Assembly (NCBI RefSeq): GCF_022919135.1 | Contig: NZ_CP095049.1 | Coordinates: 124,001-188,000 of the forward strand | Reading direction: 5' to 3' | DNA from: Hymenobacter cellulosivorans | GTDB taxonomy: Bacteria; Bacteroidota; Bacteroidia; Cytophagales; Hymenobacteraceae | DNA length: 64,000 bases | Part shown: piece by piece, positions 61,605 through 64,000 of the stretch | How the letters are laid out: every line of letters starts with the position of its first letter | Numbering within the stretch: the stretch's first letter is position 1 | Notes under the pieces: generated by a model | Databases searched by the model: none | What the model saw: the letters and a program-made list of their open reading frames with translations, nothing else | Told to the model about the DNA's origin: nothing | Made by a program: the position numbers and the translations under genes

Positions 61605-64000
61605 TTATTCAATAACCACGCGCCGGGTCACGTTCAACTCCTCACCCGTAATACGCAGCGTATAGACGCCGCTGCCCAGGTTGGTCGTGTCGAAGGTGAC
61701 GGGGCCGCGGCCGGCAGTCAGCACCAGAGTTTGCGTGCCCACTTGCTGACCGATGCTGTTAAACAACGTGAGTTGCGCGGCTTTGCCCGTGCTGGGGCCA
61801 TCCATGCGCACCTTGAACTCGCCGCCGGTAGCCGGGTTGGGGTACACGTTCAGCGTGAAGCCATTGAGCTGCTCCCGTACAGGGCTAGGCAGGCTTACGG
61901 TGAAGGCGCGGCTGGCTACGTTGTTCTGCTCATTCGACTCAGCCACGATACCGGTAGCATCGGCCACGTACAGCACATAGTAGTTGCCAGCAACCGTGCC
62001 CGCCGGAATAGTGAGCGAAGCTGCCCGGGTATTGCCCGAGCCAGCAGGCAACGCTGCTGCTGTGGTGCTGGCTAACAGTACGTCGTTGCTGCTCAGCGAG
62101 GCGTCCGTCGACAGGTAGAAGGCCATCGTGTTCTGTGCCGCTGCGGCTGTGCCCGAGTTGGTGAGCAGACACGAAGCGGATACCGTAGTGCCGGCCGGTG
62201 CCGAGGCTGGGCTTAGCGCCGTTTGCGACACCACCAGGTCGGGTAGGGCGGCCACGATAGTCAGCGTCAGCGAAGTCGTGTTGTTGGTTTCGTTGCTTTC
62301 CGTCACGGCCCCGGCTGGGTCGGCGGCATACACTACATAATAGGTACCGGGCGTAACGCCGGTAGGAATGCTGAACGTACCGGCACGGGCCGTCGTCTGC
62401 CCGGCGGCCAGAGCCCCACCGCTGCTCGTACCCAGCAACAGGTCGCCACTGCTCAGCGTGTTGTCGGTCGAGAGATAATAGCCCAGCTGGCTGCTGCTGG
62501 CATCGCCGCCCCCTTGGTTGCGGACGGTACCGCCCAAGCTAACCGTGTTGCCGACAGCGACCGAAGTAGCCGATACCGAGGGCGACTGCACAATCAGGTC
62601 GGGCAGTTGCGAGGTCACCGTGACGCACGAAGCGGTAGCTTCGAAGCCGGAACCGACGACGCTACCGTCGCTGGTGAAAAGCAGCGTGAGCGAGCCAGAC
62701 GTGTTCTGGGCCGTAATGGTGCCGGGATTAGCCGTGTAATAACCAATCAGGGGCGAGTTGGTATTCGGCCCGTCGTAGATATAAAGCTGGTCGCAGCAAC
62801 TCTCCACCGCAAACGAAGAGAACACCAACCGAACTTTAGCCCCCGCCGTGGCCGGGTTAATCGTGAGCGAGCCGTACGAATTGTTCACGTAGTCGCTGTT
62901 GCCGCCGTTGTCGGCTACCGTCGTATTGCAGGTAGTGATGGAAGTTGCACCGCTGACAGGCACCAGTACGCCCGAGAACGGCGCCGTAACGCGCAGCGTG
63001 AGCGTGGCTACGTTGTTGTTCTCATTGACCTCGCTCACCGTGTTCTGGTGGTCGGCTACGATGAGCACGTAGTACGTGCCGGCCGACGTATTTGCCGGAA
63101 TAACCATGGTCGGATAGAGCGTGGTGTAGCCACCCGGCGCCAGGGCCGTGCTCGACGTGGAAGTCAGCAGCACGTCATTGGCACTCAGTGTGGCATCCGT
63201 CGACAGGTAGTGGCCCACGGTGAAGCCCGGAGAGCTGGTCGTACCCTGGTTGATGGCGTAGTAGTTGACGCCAATTGTTCCGCCGGCCGCCGTGGAGCTG
63301 GTGCTAATGGAGGGAGACTGAATTGTGAGGTCGATTACGGGCGCTACAATCGTCAGCGCGGCGGCGGCCACGTTGTTGTTCTCGTTGGTTTCGCTAATCG
63401 AGTTCTGATAGTCGGCCACGAACAGCACGTAATAGCTGCCGGGGGTGGTGCCCGTCGGAATGGTCAGGGAAGGATACAGCGAGTTGTAACCACCCGCGTA
63501 CAGCGTACCGCTGGCCGAATTGCTGAGCAGTACGTCACTGGTGCTTAGGGTGGCGTCGGTCGAGAGGTAGTAGCCCACGTTGGAGCTGGCTGCGGCCGTC
63601 GTACCCTGGTTGATGATATAGTGGCTGCCGCTCACGGTTCCACCGGCTACGCTGGAGGTTTGGTTCAGGTAAGCCTGCAAAATTGCCAGGTCGATACCCG
63701 GGGTAACCACCGTCAGCTGAGCCGAGGCTACGTTGTTGTTCTCGTTGGTTTCCGTTACCTGGTTCTGGTAGTCGGCCACAAACAGCACGTAGTAAGTACC
63801 GGCCGCCGTACCCGCAGGAATAGTCAGGGAAGGATACCGCGTGGAATAGTTGCCCGCAGTCAAGGTACCGCCCGCCGTAGAGGTCAGCAGCACGTCGGCT
63901 GAGGAAAACGTAGCGTCCGTCGACAGGTAATACCCCACGTTGCTCGAAGAGGCTACGGTATTGCCCTGGTTGACGATGTAATGGCTGGCGCTGATTGTCG
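61605..64000 (-). CDS. Large CARDB/CUB repeat protein exported by T9SS (5' end beyond window)
   Basis: About 797 residues are visible and the frame runs off the window edge. The visible N-terminal half holds tandem CARDB-type beta domains of exactly 120 residues (360 bases) with the motif GTYYVLFVADYQNQVTETNE and YYLSTDATLSTSDVLLSN. A CUB-like domain follows in the middle (FSSFAVESCCDQLYIYDGPN, FTSDGSVVGSGFEAT), then two more CARDB-like domains and a T9SS type A sorting domain (about the last 75 residues: FTLNVYPNPATGGEFKVRMD). CARDB domains are adhesion-related; CUB domains bind proteins. It is likely a long cell-surface adhesin or filament. Confidence 0.9.
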   Translation of the reverse strand, partial: TISASHYIVNQGNTVASSSNVGYYLSTDATFSSADVLLTSTAGGTLTAGNYSTRYPSLTIPAGTAAGTYYVLFVADYQNQVTETNENNNVASAQLTVVTPGIDLAILQAYLNQTSSVAGGTVSGSHYIINQGTTAAASSNVGYYLSTDATLSTSDVLLSNSASGTLYAGGYNSLYPSLTIPTGTTPGSYYVLFVADYQNSISETNENNNVAAAALTIVAPVIDLTIQSPSISTSSTAAGGTIGVNYYAINQGTTSSPGFTVGHYLSTDATLSANDVLLTSTSSTALAPGGYTTLYPTMVIPANTSAGTYYVLIVADHQNTVSEVNENNNVATLTLRVTAPFSGVLVPVSGATSITTCNTTVADNGGNSDYVNNSYGSLTINPATAGAKVRLVFSSFAVESCCDQLYIYDGPNTNSPLIGYYTANPGTITAQNTSGSLTLLFTSDGSVVGSGFEATASCVTVTSQLPDLIVQSPSVSATSVAVGNTVSLGGTVRNQGGGDASSSQLGYYLSTDNTLSSGDLLLGTSSGGALAAGQTTARAGTFSIPTGVTPGTYYVVYAADPAGAVTESNETNNTTSLTLTIVAALPDLVVSQTALSPASAPAGTTVSASCLLTNSGTAAAAQNTMAFYLSTDASLSSNDVLLASTTAAALPAGSGNTRAASLTIPAGTVAGNYYVLYVADATGIVAESNEQNNVASRAFTVSLPSPVREQLNGFTLNVYPNPATGGEFKVRMDGPSTGKAAQLTLFNSIGQQVGTQTLVLTAGRGPVTFDTTNLGSGVYTLRITGEELNVTRRVVIE

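Overview
This 64 kb stretch reads as chromosome from a GC-rich member of the Bacteroidota, most likely Hymenobacter or a close relative. The signs are four secreted proteins ending in type IX secretion (T9SS) C-terminal sorting domains, TonB-dependent uptake, DUF3857 and DUF4097 proteins, a SecA with an N-terminal insertion, TTG starts, and absent Shine-Dalgarno sites with occasional TAnnTTTG promoter boxes. I found no rRNA, tRNA, CRISPR array, transposase or phage gene. The species is inference.

Layout. 1-2.5 kb: the end of a TonB-like protein with two TonB-C domains, a putative diadenylate cyclase (c-di-AMP synthase) with altered RHR motif, and a small inverted-repeat element. 2.5-10.5 kb (minus): a thioesterase-like protein, then an operon of a 1,102-residue TPR/MORN protein and two DUF3857 proteins, one with an intact transglutaminase triad and one without it. 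10.6-14 kb (minus): an exported PPC-domain protein and an ECF sigma / putative anti-sigma / DUF4097 operon. 14-20 kb: a GH16 enzyme with a ThuA-like protein, an ALDH7-type dehydrogenase, a T9SS-exported RCC1 protein, and a 42-bp-period palindrome array. 20-27 kb: HtrA protease, Hsp20, an outer-membrane protein, an M20 amidohydrolase, a SPOR lipoprotein and DeoC. 27.6-36.2 kb (minus): SecA, then a surface-sugar cluster (glycosyltransferase, UDP-galactopyranose mutase, GH1-like enzyme, RmlD-like reductase). 36-45.5 kb: housekeeping and accessory genes (GNAT, dapF, DinB, rRNA methyltransferase, Ppx/GppA, Ldh-family oxidoreductase, L,D-transpeptidase-like, AraC regulator, a beta-propeller lipoprotein, PEBP). 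46-50 kb: a T9SS alpha-amylase, a YciE ferritin-like protein and a second L,D-transpeptidase-like protein. 50-57.4 kb (minus): a probable uptake system with a DUF4331 T9SS protein, a TPR membrane protein, a HupE/UreJ-like permease, a Cys/His-containing exported protein, a tiny coupled ORF and a TonB-dependent receptor. 57.8-64 kb: HscA-like Hsp70, AnmK, a small exported protein, and a large CARDB/CUB T9SS protein cut by the window edge.

Taken together, much of the window concerns the cell envelope: building and remodelling the wall (DapF, AnmK, two L,D-transpeptidase-like proteins), making or trimming surface glycans, exporting large repeat proteins through SecA and T9SS, and TonB-driven uptake. 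The candidates for undescribed biology are the DUF4331-HupE-TonB cluster, the glycosyltransferase/Glf/GH1/RmlD cluster, the MORN/DUF3857 operon and the 42-bp array. All functions come from motif recognition by eye; no database search was run.
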